DNA of 64,000 bases from Krasilnikovozyma curviuscula (GCA_014825775.1 MVAQ01000054.1:1-64000); one strand, 5' to 3'; shown: positions 1 to 12,541, numbered from the stretch's first letter. Numbers and translations are program-made. The notes: generated from the letters alone by a model not told the origin.

Positions 1-481
1 GGTCTCTTCCTTTCAGTTAACAGCAGAATTCAGTGTTCTCAAACTTCTGTCAACGCGGCCGTGAAACCAATCGCTGCTTGTTGTAGCCAATGCGGTATTT
101 GCGGTAAATCACCTCCGTCTTTCGCTCTTTTGTTTGCACGCTGAACCTTCCATCACTGAATGGCTAACTAGTAGAAAAGGATATCCTATTATTGAAGTCC
201 CTCAAAGTCTCCATTTCCAACCTTCAAAAGTGGTCCGAGGCCCATCCGAAGGAATCAAAACAAACGGCTCAATCGCGCCGGTAAGCCACAAGTCCTTACT
301 CTCAAAACCGTGACTACCTGTTCTGGCTTTTACTGGTCTGACTTTCACACCTTCCAAGGTATATACAAGAGGTGTAAGAATATATCTCGTTGCTCTGCTA
401 TCTTTGTCTGACCCCACACGCCTCTGACCTCGTTCGAAATTTTTTAAGTGGTTTACCGGTAACACTGACCGACACTCCACA
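1..481. other. Upstream region of the GH31 gene, no gene seen
   Basis: No ORF here looks like a real exon; the longest minus-strand reading frame overlaps the GH31 start and has no recognisable motif. The stretch presumably carries the 5' UTR and promoter of the hydrolase that starts at 482. I see no clear TATA box. Confidence 0.4.
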
Positions 482-3400
482 ATGCCAGCTTCACACGGTA
501 TCCCTCTTGGAGGGTTCCAAGTGGTCTCAACTACACCCAGTTCCATCTCCTTGGTCCAGCAGTCTCCAACGACAGGAGCTGAAAATAACGAGCTATTTAA
601 CTATGAGCTCACCCTCGCCAGCTCGTCGTCTGTTCGACTGAGGTGTTGGTCGAAATCAAGAGGTATTCCACTTCAAAACAACACATTGCCGGAAACTGAA
701 CTCCAACAGAATGTGTTCTGGAGCTTATCTGAAGGCGAATCAGGTTGGAAGGTTGACGAAACCGCAAAATTCGTGACTTGGTCCATGGCAAACGGCGTTT
801 CTGGTCGACTTGACTACAGAGTGAGCTCGAATCCTCCATTTTAGCTGCTGACTTTGCTTCAAATACTGATATATGAATCTCTAGTCTACTCCCTGGATAA
901 CTCTGACTGACTCCCAGGGCCGAGTCATCCATGGTGACGTCCCAGACGTCTCTCTATCCCTCTTGCCAGGTGGTGGCATCTCCTGGATGAGTGCCATGAA
1001 GCTACACGACATCTACATGGGTCTTGGTGAGAAAGCTGCTCCAGTATCCCTCACTAGACGAAGATTTCACATCGCGACGGTGCGTATCAAACGTTTCTTG
1101 CTCCTCAACGTTTACCCCACTCGACTGCTCCAGCGTCTGACCCCCCACCTCTCTATTTTTGTCCGATGTTGTCATCGATAGACCAACGCAGCTCTGTATG
1201 ATTCATACCTCTCAGATCCTCTCGTTAGTGTCGTCCTCCTTGCCCCCTTGCCCACTTTCCCCCTTTCCTTCCTCAAGCTGGCGCTACCATTTTTCGCGGA
1301 CCACTCATCCCTTTGTTTGCATTTTCGCTCTCCCTTTCCAACTGACATCGACAGTACAAGCATCTCCCCTTCCTCATCATTCTTCCAAACCCAAACGAGA
1401 CTCATCTGAGTGAATCGGTCACCACGGCTGATAAGGAAGGTGATAAATGTGAGTGTAGAGATTGTCCGGAGGCGGTACTTGCGGCCCGCTGCAGCAGTGT
1501 CTGTATGTCCACGCTCCCATGAGAGGAAAGACGAACATGCCTCGAAGCTCCTGAAACTTAATCTCAGGCTCTTCTGATTTCTGAGACCAAAAATCCAGCA
1601 CGTTTTTTGAGAATTTGACGCGACGCACGCGAAAAGGTGGTTCAAAGTTCCAGCCAGACTGACACCTTCCATTAAATGTGTCTTTTTTACAGTTCCACCA
1701 CCATACATCTCTTCTCACTACCACCCGACCAACGCTGAGGCTCTCTATGACCTTGGGTGCCTTCATAATGACCCAATGGGTGACTTTAAGTCCTTCCACC
1801 AGCTGAAGGGCGGTCTCGAAGTATATGTAGGATGGAAGAACAGCAGTCCTGAGGTCATCACTGAATGGACTCACCTGCTTGGAAAGGGACGATGGGGACA
1901 GTTGGTTCCAAGGCAAATGCTTGGGTGAGCTGGTCTCTACTCTTGCAGTGCGATGGCGGTCAAGCTGACGTTGTTCTCGTCTTCTAGTTACCTCGGCTCT
2001 ACCATGGGACAAGCCGAGTCTGAAGACCCACCAGCTCAAACTGTCCTCGCTGAGTTCCCAAAGCTCTGCAGAAAGTTTGGAATTCCATGTTCTGCCATGA
2101 ACTTGTCCTCTGGATACACTGTGGGCCCTAAGACGGGATTTAGGATGACCTTCAACTGGAACAAGATCAGATACCCCGACTTCCCACAGCTGATGAGGGA
2201 CTATCACAAGGACGGTCTTAAGGTAGGCATTTATACTGTCTTCTCGTCATCGTGCGCCCCTAGTGACGCGCTGTGTTCGCTGATTTGTAGATCGTCGCGA
2301 ACATCAAGCCATACGTTTCTCATCAACACCCACACTTCCCAGAGCTCAGAGATAAGGATGCTCTCTTTAACGACAACAAGGGTTCATTCAGTACCACCCA
2401 AGTCTGGTCTGGTCTCTGGAACGAGAACTCTGGTGGCTCTTGGGTTGACTTCACATCTGAGGCTGGAAGAGACTGGTGGTACCGTGGTGTCACTGACTTG
2501 AACAAGAATGGTGTTGATTACTGCTGGAACGATGACAACGAGGTAAACAATTCTCAACTCCCTTCAGCGATCCCTCTTTGATCGTCTCGGTCGCTGACGT
2601 TATCCTTCGACCACCAGTTCTGCGTCGCCGACGACACCCATACCTGTAAATGGGAAGTACCACAAGACTTCTCTAACCCAGGCGATCGCTCTTCCCGAAA
2701 ACAAGTCGGTGTCGTTGGAAAGATCATCAACTGTGAGCTGATGGGCAAAGTCTCGCACGACGCGACGGCTGCCAATGCTCCCGGTCGAAGAGTCTACATC
2801 TTGACGCGAAGCGCCAATGTCGGTACTCTCAAGTACGCCGGAAGCTCCTGGTCTGGAGATAACTACACTTCTTGGAAGACTCTCCGTGGTTCAGTCGCTA
2901 TCGGTCTCAACGCTGGTGTTGGCTTCATGCACAGTTATGGTGACGACGTCGGTGGATTTGGTGGACCTCTTCCATCCGTTGAACTCTTCTTGAGATGGGT
3001 ACAGGTCGCTTGTTTCCGTCCTCGATTCTGTATCCACAGCTTCAAGCCTGTCGCTGGAGATATGAGAGGTACACGTCTTGTCAACGAGCCATGGATGGTG
3101 AGTTCGAAATACTGCCTCTGCTTGAGCCAACTTTGTTGCTAGATTCTGACTCTTTCTGTTCTCTGCTTATAGTACCCTGAAATTCTCCCGCACATCAGAA
3201 ATGCTATCAGAAGAAGATATGAGCTGATTCCATACCTCTACGCTCTCTCTTGGGAATCTGCTGAGGAAGGAAAGGGTATGGAGCGAGCATCTATCTTGCA
3301 AAGAAGAATTGTAACTAACCATTCTCCTCCTTAGCTCCTAATGTCTGGCCTGGATGGGGTGAATTTGAGCGTGATCCAGGATGTTACACTGAAGAGGTTC

Positions 3401-4114
3401 TCGAGGGCCAAGATTTTTGGCTCGGTGGTGGAAAGATGTGGGTTCAAAATGTTTTGGGGTGGTATTAGTCTGTTGCTGACCAACCTCGTTTGTCTACTTA
3501 GGTTCATCTGCGGTGCTTTCTGGCCAGGTGTCAGCAGTAGACAAGTCTATCTTCCATCAGCAGCCAAGACGTCCTCTGTTGACCCGGGCTACTTCGATAT
3601 CCATTCTGGGGAATACTACCAAGCTGGTACTACAGTCACCGTTCAACTTCCATTCGCCCACATCGCAACTTTCGTCAGAGCGCTCTCCGCCATCCCAATT
3701 GGCAAACCAGTTGTCACAGTCACCGCTACCTCCGGTATCCCACGAACCACCGCCGACGGAACGGAGATCCAACTGGTCTCCGAAGGTGGTGTTGTTGATG
3801 TTGATGACTTTAGAGGCGTCGAGATATTCCCTGTCCCAGCTGGATCTGCCGATATCGGGAAGGGTGCTTGGGAATGGAATGAGGATGACGGTGAGAGTGA
3901 ACTCACCAACTTAAAAGTGTCGAGAGTCAGAGTGGAATACTTTGTGGCTGGAGATGAGGTCCAGGTTGACGCTTCTTGGGTCAAGCATGACTTTGAAACC
4001 ATGTGGACTGAGCTCTGGGTTGTTCTTCCTAAGGCAGACAATAGAGTCATTACTGGGGGAAGAAAGGAGGAAATTAGAGGCAGAATTGGATATTTCATAC
4101 CAATCCGCTTGTAA
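482..4114 (+). CDS. Glycoside hydrolase family 31 protein (alpha-glucosidase / alpha-glucan lyase type)
   Basis: Multi-exon gene starting with MPASHGIPLGG at 482 and ending GRIGYFIPIRL before the stop at 4112. Spliced pieces show GH31 core features: GLGEKAAPVSLT near 1020-1060, YLGSTMGQAE and LSSGYTV around 1990-2120, FNWNKIRYPDF near 2150, NIKPYV after the intron at about 2290, and VDYCWNDDNEF near 2515-2610, split by an intron, where the second Asp of WNDDNE fits the GH31 nucleophile. The C-terminal part (3500-4110) is the usual beta-rich domain. Introns include about 821-885, 1080-1176 (acceptor TAG|ACC) and one before TTCCACC at 1690 that would be unusually long, so the 1450-1690 part is the weakest. 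GH31 enzymes retain or cleave alpha-glucosides; hydrolase versus lyase cannot be decided by eye. No signal peptide is evident, suggesting an intracellular enzyme. An MFS sugar transporter lies 4 kb downstream. Confidence 0.88.
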
Positions 4115-4342
4115 AAACGATCATCCACATTCATTAATGTACACATTTTCCTTAACCTTGCCTCGGACATTATTTTTAATGACGTTCATACCCATATATC
4201 ATGTACCATGTAACGTTATGCAGAAAACAAGACATACGAGGACAAGAAAGGGAGGTCCTTAGTGGGCCACACAATACAGAGGGACAACCAGTGCATACAA
4301 GGCGGGACAGAGTCTAATTGCTGGTTTTGATTCTGATTTTTT

Positions 4343-6173
4343 TTACATTGGGGGGAAGTACCCGGAATCATAAGATCCACATCTGTTGTGGTTGCTGAAG
4401 TTGCTAGAGTTGGAATGAATGCTGGTGTGCGACGAATTGCGACTGGTAGTTGAGATGGATGAGAACGAGTCTCGCATAGGTTGGGAGAGTTGGGACATGA
4501 ATGATTCACCACTTGAACTGTCAGAAGGAGCCTGCATGTGAGTAGCCTGAGGGTGGTACGGGGCTGATGGTTCTGCTTGGTGTTGTGGTGAGTATAGTGG
4601 CTCAGGGCCGTTGAAGAAAGGTGAGCGCTGGTTTTGGAAGTCCAGAGGTGGAAGAAGGGGTGGTACTGAGACTACTGAAGATGTTGCGGGGGAGAGTTGG
4701 GTTACTGGCTCACTCCCTTTGTTGGGGTCGAACACTGATGATGCGGCGAAAGTCATAGGCGGCGCTTTCATATCCTCTGGATAGTCTTGGAAAGGTGACG
4801 CAACCGTGTAAGAAGCCGACTAGGAAGGTTACGTAAGAAATCAGCATACAGCACCCTGATTGTCCCTAGTCAAAAAGAGACGAAGCGACTTACGTATTTG
4901 GAGACGATTCGGGCCAAAGCATCACCAAAGATCTTCCAAGGAAAGATTTTCACATCCTTCTCAATATTCCTCGGTTTGGGATCGGAGAAACCCATGATGA
5001 GCCTGAAGACGTCGGCTTGTTCAGGTTTGTTCTTCGAGATCGTAAGCGGCTTGAAGCCTTCTAAGTTTCTCCTGATCCTGTTCTTCTCCTCGATCGTGAA
5101 GCTTGACCCCAACAGTCCCTCCAGTAGATAGACACCATCCACCGACGTAACGAAGCACTCGTTCATGCTTTCCAAATAGACGCAGGAGATCACCAGGCTG
5201 TTTTTTACGTAGGCCTCTTGTGTTATTGGTCGGAAGAAAGCTTCAATCACAGCTCCTTCCTGTCGTCGCCAGAACTGAACCAGTCGTCGTTTAGCAAGCC
5301 ATTCGTCATGAGACCTAGAGGGTAAACAAAAGGAAACAGATACGTCGTTTAGAAAGGTGGCCATTATTCAGAGAGAAACTCGCTAACTCACCAGCCTACG
5401 CTCATCTTGTTCAAGTTGCCCACAAGATTCAAGGTTGCATTCTCACTCCTCGTCACTACTACCGGGCTCTTTGACTTCCCAGTCGAAGGGGTCACATCAT
5501 AAGAGCTCCCGCTGGAGCTGGTGATGTTAGTCGATCCTGTTGACAGGCGTGCCGGCAGTTGAGTCGTCCTCACGAGCGGAGGCAGTTCACCAATACTGGA
5601 TCCGCTGCTCTGTTTTCTAGAATGTGTCGGTCGAACTGGATACTGTGGGGTGGGCGCAAAAGGGTTTTCGGACGGTATTGACGTCTGCTGCGACTGGTAA
5701 GGTGAGGTGTACGGCGACGCTTGAAATTGCGATGATTCGGGAATAGACGGTGAGTTGAGGGAATGCTGGGAAGATGAAGGAAAGACAAAGCTTCGTGCTG
5801 TTGGAGAAGCGGAGGAGGAGGACTGGTATGGGTGGAAGTGTGCAGACTGGCGAGGTGAAAAAGTGGGGCGCGAAGGGGACTGGGGGAGGGTCAGAATCGG
5901 ATTTGACCTTGACCTGGGTATTGATGCAGGAGGGGAGTTGAAATGTTGTGAGGGTGGAGCTGAGGGATAGTTCATCGGTGTCGATTGCCCGCTGGGCAGG
6001 TTCGGGCTGATCTGTTGCTGATCAGGCATGGATATGGATAGAGCCGCCATTTGCCCAAGTTGGGTAGCTCTGTAGGATTGCTGGGGCCAATGGTCGCTCG
6101 GCATGTGTTGCTGCATCGAGAGACTATCCTGTAGCTGGTGCTGCTGCTCTTGCTGGTGAGGCCGGTTGCCCAT
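4343..6173 (-). CDS. Medusa (MedA/Med1)-family transcriptional regulator
   Basis: Three exons. The first (6173 to about 5391) encodes a Gln/Ser/Pro-rich N-terminus beginning MGNRPHQQEQQ. It ends LNKMSVGW and joins exactly in frame (TGCTG|GTGAGT ... TAG|GTCTCAT) to SHDEWLAKRR. The second exon (about 5313-4894) holds the conserved block: RRLVQFWRRQEG, NSLVISCVYLES, NRIRRNLEGFKP, DPKPRNIEKDVK, PWKIFGDAL. Its donor ACGTAAGT joins SKY to SASYTVAS in exon 3, which is Ser-rich and ends at 4343. From memory this block is diagnostic of the fungal Medusa regulators (A. nidulans medA, Ustilago Med1), which control development and virulence-related morphogenesis in the nucleus. No DNA-binding domain is visible. 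The gene lies alone with a long upstream region. The 5' UTR may contain an intron. Confidence 0.85.
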
Positions 6174-8236
6174 ATGGTGGAGTCGTGCTAGTTATTCACG
6201 GAGAGAGATTGGCGAGGATTGGCGGCCTCAAAGTTTTTTGGTCGATGGCAGGCTCCGTTCAAGAGAGACGAAACGCTGTGAGCTGTATTCCGAAGGAAAG
6301 AGTGTTTTGTTTTGGCTACAAGGCAGATCAGACTATTAGATAAGCTGGGTGGGACTTTGTCGAACAAATCCAGAGGGCAGACGGAAGAGATAGGGGCATA
6401 CTTTAATTTTTAGGTTTGATGGAAAGGAGAGTTGGTATTCTTTGGTGCTGCTTAGACAAGCGTAACGAGAGTTCACTGCAGTGTTGGTCTTTGGTGTTGG
6501 CTAGTGAGTGATAGACACCACCTGCATTAAAAAATTGGCAAACGATGTCGGAAAAATGGATGAGGGCTTTTGAAGGAGACAATCCTCGGGACGACTTTTA
6601 TTTGCGCTCTAATAGGCCTCGTGGAGTAGCCACGAGTAGATGGTTTGTGACCCTTTGGGTTGACGTTAATGAATGTGAGCCTCGACGACAGGGCCAATAC
6701 TGCAGCAGCTCTGGACGTTCGCCACAAGCTGAAACCAAGTTGATTCAGAATCTGAATCATCGAGGCAATTTACTTTGGTGCGGCCACGCAGCTTCATTGG
6801 AGTCTGGAACGGCTCTTTTCGAACATATAAGCAGACATGCATACCCATTGTTACCTCTTCTCTTCGCAGTTCGTCTCCCGTCCATCGAAGGTCGGTCCTG
6901 TCTTCGCAGCGCAACAGAGGCCTTGCCTGGATGACCCAGGGCCCTCGATTGTTAAACAGGGCGTCCGCTACGATGGGCGCTATTTTGGTGTGCAGATCAC
7001 TTACCGAAAGCAGCAAGAGGTACCTCGTCAGGTCTCGTGTCGCGTAAACGAATGTCAGTCGTACAAGTCTTATGTTCTGGGCAGGATCAATATATCTGAA
7101 GCCAGTTCGACTTTATTTTGCTGGATCTCTGTAATAGGAAGATTCCTCGTAGAAGTTGTTTCAGAAGTGTCGACCACGGCAGCATGTGCAGAAAGCGGCC
7201 GAACCTGTCTTCATAACATTTTCATCTGCATGTTCGCACCACACTCTAGCTCGCTCGATCTACAACTGAGCTGCGATGGTGACAGCAATGTGTAGTCTCG
7301 TTTCGCAGTCGGATGTACCTCCATGTGGTACCAGTTCTTGGATATCCCTCTGCGCTTCGATCTGTCGCGCGGAAAAAACGAGGTGGCTGCCATGGGGAGG
7401 GGCTCCGCATAGAAGAATTCTGGCCCTCTGATGACCTGCGATATTCTCCTTTGCGGTGAGGCATCATGCATACGTATTGCACTCGTAAATGAAAAACTCA
7501 AGACTTGGGGACTGAACTAGAACTATGAAGGTTTCAGGTTTCACGAGTACAGAAAGCGCTGTTTAACGTCTCAACTTTCTTTAAAATTTGCTGTCGACAC
7601 CGTTGACTAGCAATTAGACAAGGGAAGCGACACCACAAAGGATTTTTGCTATCTCTGACAATGTTCGAGAGGTGCGGTATGTCACAGCGTTCTCTGCGTG
7701 CTTTGAAAGCCTGTTCCACATGGAGGTAAATATTGAGCCCGCCCAACCGCTGCACCGATGCTTTCTGCTGTGTGATGGGGCGGGGCAGCCTGGTTATTCA
7801 CAAGGATGGATACAAGAGAACACTTCAGGATGATAGAGTGAATCATGGTATGTACATGATGTTCCATAACATGTCAAGCGAGGGTTGCTTTAATGGCGGT
7901 CGAAAACTTCCCACCGCAAACCCCCCGCTGGTCCTGAGAAAGAGATTGGCAGTACCACAGAGAGCGCAGTATAAAAAAAAAAAAAAGGAAAAAAAAATCA
8001 CATCCGATCTTCTGGTAAACTTCCAGTGAAAGAGGGAATGTCAGGTCTTCACAAATCACTTCATTTGTGCCTTTGGGTTCCACAGTTACATTGCATAAAG
8101 GAAAGAAAGAAAGAAAACCCTAAATCTGCTAACCCATATCGTTCCCCAAACTCTACAATTTCTTCTCCGGTCTTCTGAATCTAGCAAATATCAATATGAC
8201 AGGCTCTGATGTAACCAGGCAAGGCGCCGATCATCA
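6174..8236. other. 2 kb intergenic region between the Medusa gene and the transporter 3' end
   Basis: Several short ORFs (for example 6545-6934 +, 6837-7295 +, 7211-7501 -) overlap each other on both strands, lack splice-compatible neighbours and show no motif, so I treat the region as non-coding. The proximal part is probably the long 5' leader and promoter of the regulator. It contains an interrupted poly-A run (7973-7997) and a GAAA repeat near 8097-8117. Confidence 0.5.
7973..7997. repeat. Interrupted poly-A tract
   Basis: Fourteen A, then GG, then nine A. It sits about 240 bp past the 3' end of the sugar transporter gene, on the side opposite its transcription. Simple low-complexity tract without a further assigned role. 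Confidence 0.9.
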
Positions 8237-10622
8237 TCAGACTTTGACATCCTCAGCCGATTCATTTTTGGGAGCACCACCCTTCTCGAAGATGTTGGTC
8301 ACATTTTCATTGTCATCAAATACATAAGAGCCGAATTTGAGGGTTGGTACGCGGTGCTCAAACCTACCACGACACAGGCTAAATCAGCGCTGATAAAGGG
8401 AGTGATTAGAAAGGCGAACTTACATATAGTCAAGCTCATCAAGAGATCTTCCTCGGGTCTCGGGGACAAAGAAGTACACAAAAACTATGGCGACGACTGA
8501 GAATCCTCCCCTATTGATCGAAACTCGTTAATCAGGAGAGCCAACATCTTCAGAGAAAGTAGCGAAACTTACCAGATGTATCCAATTTTTCCACCCAAGT
8601 CTCCGTACTGAAAAAGAAAATGCCCATCTAGTTAGTGAGGGTACAACGTTGACAAAAATCTATGAAAATCGGCTCTTACCCCCACATCCTGAATGTATGG
8701 ACTAACGTAGTTAATGATCAGATTAACACCATTACCACAGAAAGAAGAAACCATCATAGTCATCTTGGTAACAAGTGTGGGAGGTCAGTTCATCGCGCTG
8801 AGGGCAAATGGAGCAGGTGTCAGAGTCGACGTACTTCTCTGAGTGGGCCAGAAGAGATCTCAGCTGGGAGAAGCCAAGTGATTGGACCGAACTAGCAACA
8901 GAAAGTGTCAGATTTCTACGCCGTATCGCCAAGTCAGATCTACCACTCTAGCACCGAGAACCTACCGATGTGCAGTATCTGCGGGTAACACGAACGTCAG
9001 TGCTGCAGTCATCGAACATGGAATAGAAACACACTCACCCAACAATCCAAACGAAAGCCATAACAACAACTGCTTTGCCTTTCGCACCCGTTGGAGAAGG
9101 CTCGGCGGTGGTGATCGCACCAATACTGAGCATACCGATTGCGCAGAGAGCCGCTCCGCCCATAAGCAGAGGACGGCGCCCAGAGACATCTGGGACCCAA
9201 AGAGCGGTAAATGAGAAGAGGAAATAAACGAGGTAAATGACTTGAAGGATCAAGTAGGATTGCCTGGGAGTTGATAAAGAAGTAGAATATTGTCAGCATT
9301 TGCACCAATGGATGAAACTCCGGGAACGAACTCACTGAATTCCGAGCTGAATCAACAGTACAACTATGTAGGAGACGATGTATCCGACACCCTGAGCGTT
9401 TCCAAGCTGCCCAACGAAAGAGAGGTAAGTTGATGACGTCGAAAGAAGTCCAACTCAATAGTAACTCACACACTGAACTCCAATAGCCGCAAGGGTTCTC
9501 CTCAATTCTTTGCCCTTGAAGACATCGAACAACTTGACGCCAGAGACACGTTCAGCTTGTTCGGCGTATGCCGTGCGCATTTCTTGTAGCTCAGCGTCGC
9601 AGTTGAATGAAGCAGGGCGCATTGATTGGAGGACTGCGAGCGCTTCAGAGTCACGACCTTGAGAGACGAGCCACCTCGGAGTCTATGTAAGTATTTTGTG
9701 AGATTCGTCTTTGGATAGGGATTCCGCCAATCTTAGTTTGATTGCACCTACCTCTGGGATCAATGGGTAAGTAAGAACGATCAAGATAGGCATAGCAAAC
9801 TGAACGCAGATAGGAACAAGCTGTAGTTGGTGGGAAGAAAGAGGGAAAAATTCATCAGCACGATAATCATCGCGCTGCCAGACAGAGTAAGCAACTCACC
9901 CAACCAGCAGAAGTAGTCCAAGTGTTGACTTGCCAGATAGTCACAGTAGCTAACCATGCAGCTATTCCCTGGATGATGGCGTACATGCTGACCATAGCTC
10001 CACTGTTACCAGAAGTGATAGACGGTGGGACAAGTTAAGTGATTTTAGCCACACTGACGAGCTGGGACTTACTCACCGCAATTCGTGTGGAGCGACTTCG
10101 GCTTGGTAGATTGGGACGATATTAGAGCCCATACCGACACTTAAGCTAGTGATGACCTTCCCAGCGACTAGTTGGCCCCAACGTCCGGTGTAACCTGTCG
10201 AGGAGGTCGCTTGAAGGATGACACCTATCGTCGTGACCAATGCACATGCAAGGAGACCTTTCTTGCGACCAAATCTGGCAGCGATAGGGTTGGCGATGAG
10301 GTTACCAATCATTTGACCCTGCGAAGTCGTAAAGCAGGGTCAGGAGTCTGGCGGCCAAAACATCCTTGTTTCCACTCACAGCAGCGCTCGTTCCCGTTCC
10401 GATTGCAGTCTGGGTGGTCGACAAGGTGAAAGATTTGACACCGCTGGTGGTTACAGCTTCATCTCCATATGACTTATTGAAGATGGTTTCACCGAGGACA
10501 CCACCCCACCAGTTGCTATCGAAACCGTTCGTCATTGCGCCGATACTGGACACCAGCGCAATCACCACGAGTTTCCCCGTCGCATTCCGGTAGATGAAAG
10601 AGATCTTGCTCAATTGACCCAT
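8237..10622 (-). CDS. MFS sugar transporter (sugar porter family)
   Basis: Multi-exon gene starting MGQLSKISFIYRN at 10622; stop at 8237-8239 after SAEDVKV. The N-terminus carries NGFDSNWWGG, then after an intron MIGNLIANPIAARFGRKKG (the sugar-porter GRKK loop), LVAGKVITSLSVGMGS, PIYQAEVAPHELRG, and further on YPLIPETPRWLVSQGRDSEAL (the PESPRWL-like signature). The C-terminal end reads RGRSLDELDYMFEHRVPT, typical of fungal hexose / alpha-glucoside / lactose permease relatives. About twelve membrane segments are expected; several are visible. It would import a mono- or disaccharide across the plasma membrane with protons; the substrate is unknown. It is divergently arranged with the cupin gene at 10906, with 283 bp between start codons, so the two may share a promoter. 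Confidence 0.88.
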
Positions 10623-10905
10623 GGTAGGCTACAGGAGAACGACGGTGGTGGTCAAGGGGGAGAAGGTAGATTAGCGCTTTGCAATCTGAAGAGGTGCGAA
10701 ACTGATATCGGATCTCGGTAAGCGTCACAAATATAGATGCGGCGTCGCCCATCCCGTTAGACAAGAAGTTGCCTTCTCTACCGTCTAAACGTCCAAAAAA
10801 GATGTGTGTGGAACACCGCCGCGCAGTATTTACACGCTATCGGCGTTTTGTAAAGTCGAAGCCCAATCAACTCACCTCGATATCCATTCGAACATCGCAA
10901 ACATC
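10623..10905. promoter_or_regulatory. Divergent intergenic region shared by transporter and cupin genes
   Basis: The start codons of the minus-strand transporter (10622) and plus-strand cupin (10906) are 283 bp apart with no intervening gene. Any upstream control elements must therefore be shared or closely interleaved. I see no obvious TATA box. Confidence 0.55.
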
Positions 10906-11673
10906 ATGTCTAACCTTTTTACGAACCCACTGCCTGCACCCCGTAGGATTTTGACCTCTCATGTCTCAGAGATTCCCAAATCACCCTTTGAGCCAGCCGT
11001 GTCGGTCCAAGATACGCTCCTCCCACAGAACTCAGAACTCGAGGGGAAAGCAGGGAACTCTATCGTCTGGACTGTCGGGAGTGTACCTGTGCCTTCAAGT
11101 GAGAATCTATCCAACGAAGATGCTGCTTTGAAGATTTACAGGGGGGGTGTAAGTGGTAATATTGGTGAGATCATGAGACCAGGAGTGAACTGCAGATTCA
11201 ACGACTTAGCCCCTGGGGCTGTAGTCCCAATGGTGAGCTTATGTAAATCCGATAGTGGGTTCTATGTAACGAAGATGCTCACCAACATTCAACTTGACAG
11301 CATCGAACCTCGAGCACCGACATCCTCATTTGGCTTTCTGGTGAAGGAATTCTTATTACTCCTTCTGCATCATACGACCCAGTGCAGCATCCTGATGGTC
11401 CCATTGAGGTGACAGAGACAATCATCAAACCAGGAGACGTGAGTGAAGGCCACAAAGGTTACCCTTAGACGAACTTTACTTACCTTCGGTTACTACGTTA
11501 CCCAACATATGAAGGTCATCGTCCAGCGAGGTACTTTACATGCTTGGAAGAATCCTAGTACTACTGAATGGGCTCGTTCGATAGGTGTGGGGATCATTGC
11601 AGAAGAGCTGGTGAGGGAGGGAGGCGAGAACACTCTGGAGCCTTGCTTCATTATGTCAGCAGTGAACTACTGA
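10906..11673 (+). CDS. Small cupin-domain protein
   Basis: Three exons: 10906-11232, 11301-11438, 11515-11673, all with GT...AG borders and preserved frame. The product starts MSNLFTNPLPAPRRI. After splicing it reads GAVVPM|HRTSSTDILIWLSGEG, then a loop, then IIKPGD|VIVQRGTLHAWKNP. This is the two-motif pattern of single-domain cupins: the His of MHRTSS and the His of GTLHAWKN are likely metal ligands, and the usual glutamate of motif 1 is not obvious. Length about 207 aa. Similar fungal cupins are commonly uncharacterised small oxygenases or isomerases, so I cannot assign a reaction. Its divergent promoter with a sugar transporter suggests a role in metabolism of the imported compound (inference). 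Confidence 0.8.
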
Positions 11674-12179
11674 GATAGCCACTAGAGGAAGAGCCCTTTG
11701 GATACGGTGTTGATTGATCACCAGTTGTAGTGGAAGACAGAACGAAAGCAGACTAGATTGCTTAATTGCGACAACATACGAGCAGGAAGCGCACCGTCAA
11801 TCTCAACCACATATTGGAACTTGCGCCTCCAGCAACTTCAAATTGACGAAAATGATCGAGGAAATGTAACTACGCCTGATGATGATCTGTTCAACACAAT
11901 GTCCACCTGTGACTTTGACCGCAGACGCCAGTGTAGCGTTGGCGTGCTTGTCTCGCCTTCTACTCTCATCAGCTGTCGACCATTTGCATGCTAAATTTCA
12001 GACGCGATTGTCGCAATAATGAAGCGTTGGTGGAATACTGTGGTGTAGAGGAAGGACAGCGAGTTGCCAATGAGGTAGTCTTGAGGTTTAGGAGATAACA
12101 GAAAGCCAGAGTTGGAGGATCTACCAACTGAAGGCCGAAAGACTCCCGTCTCTTTATCGAAGATTTCCCTTCTAACTTA
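11674..12179. other. Intergenic region, convergent 3' ends
   Basis: Lies between the 3' ends of the cupin gene (+) and the small acidic protein gene (-). Short ORFs are present at 11758-11994 (+) and 11969-12187 (-) but have no motif or plausible splice partners. I see nothing else. Confidence 0.4.
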
Positions 12180-12441
12180 TCACTCAAACGGATTCGTTCG
12201 CCCAGCCTTCAACGAAAGATCATTAGCCTCTCGTCGATAGTGCAACGCAAAGCAGAACAAAGGCAGCGCTACTCACCTGATCTTCATCATCCGACCCTTC
12301 CCCAGCACCGTGATCTCCACCAGAACACAACGACTCCCAGAAGCCCATCTTATCCCTCGCTGACCGCCTCGACCTGACAGATGTTGCGGCACCGCCTTGC
12401 CATGTCGGACCTGCGTAGGCATAGCCAGACTGTAGCGTCAT
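12180..12441 (-). CDS. Small acidic hypothetical protein (63 aa)
   Basis: Exon 1 is 12441-12277 and exon 2 is 12206-12180, separated by a 70-nt intron (CAG|GTGAGT ... GAAG|GCTGGG). The protein begins MTLQSGYAYAGPTW, has a middle SRRSARDKMGFWESL and an acidic run GEGSDDEDQ, and ends AGRTNPFE. A terminal NPF tripeptide is a known EH-domain ligand motif, though here it is followed by one Glu. The clean intron and frame support a real gene. I do not recognise the family; it may be a small clade-specific protein. Confidence 0.55.
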
Positions 12442-12541
12442 TGGTTCTGTCGGTGAGTGAGGGTCACCTGAGGTATTTGATGAATATGTTGAAACCCTCT
12501 GTGATTAATAAAAGATGAAAGAACGGAAGGCGTAATGAAGG

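Noticed and set aside
1419..2207. Long minus-strand ORF (262 aa) over the GH31 gene
   Set aside because: It lies opposite real GH31 exons and introns, has no motif, and is likely a shadow of the coding strand.
6545..7295. Overlapping ORFs of 83-152 aa upstream of the Medusa gene
   Set aside because: No motifs, no consistent splice joins, both strands open; treated as non-coding.
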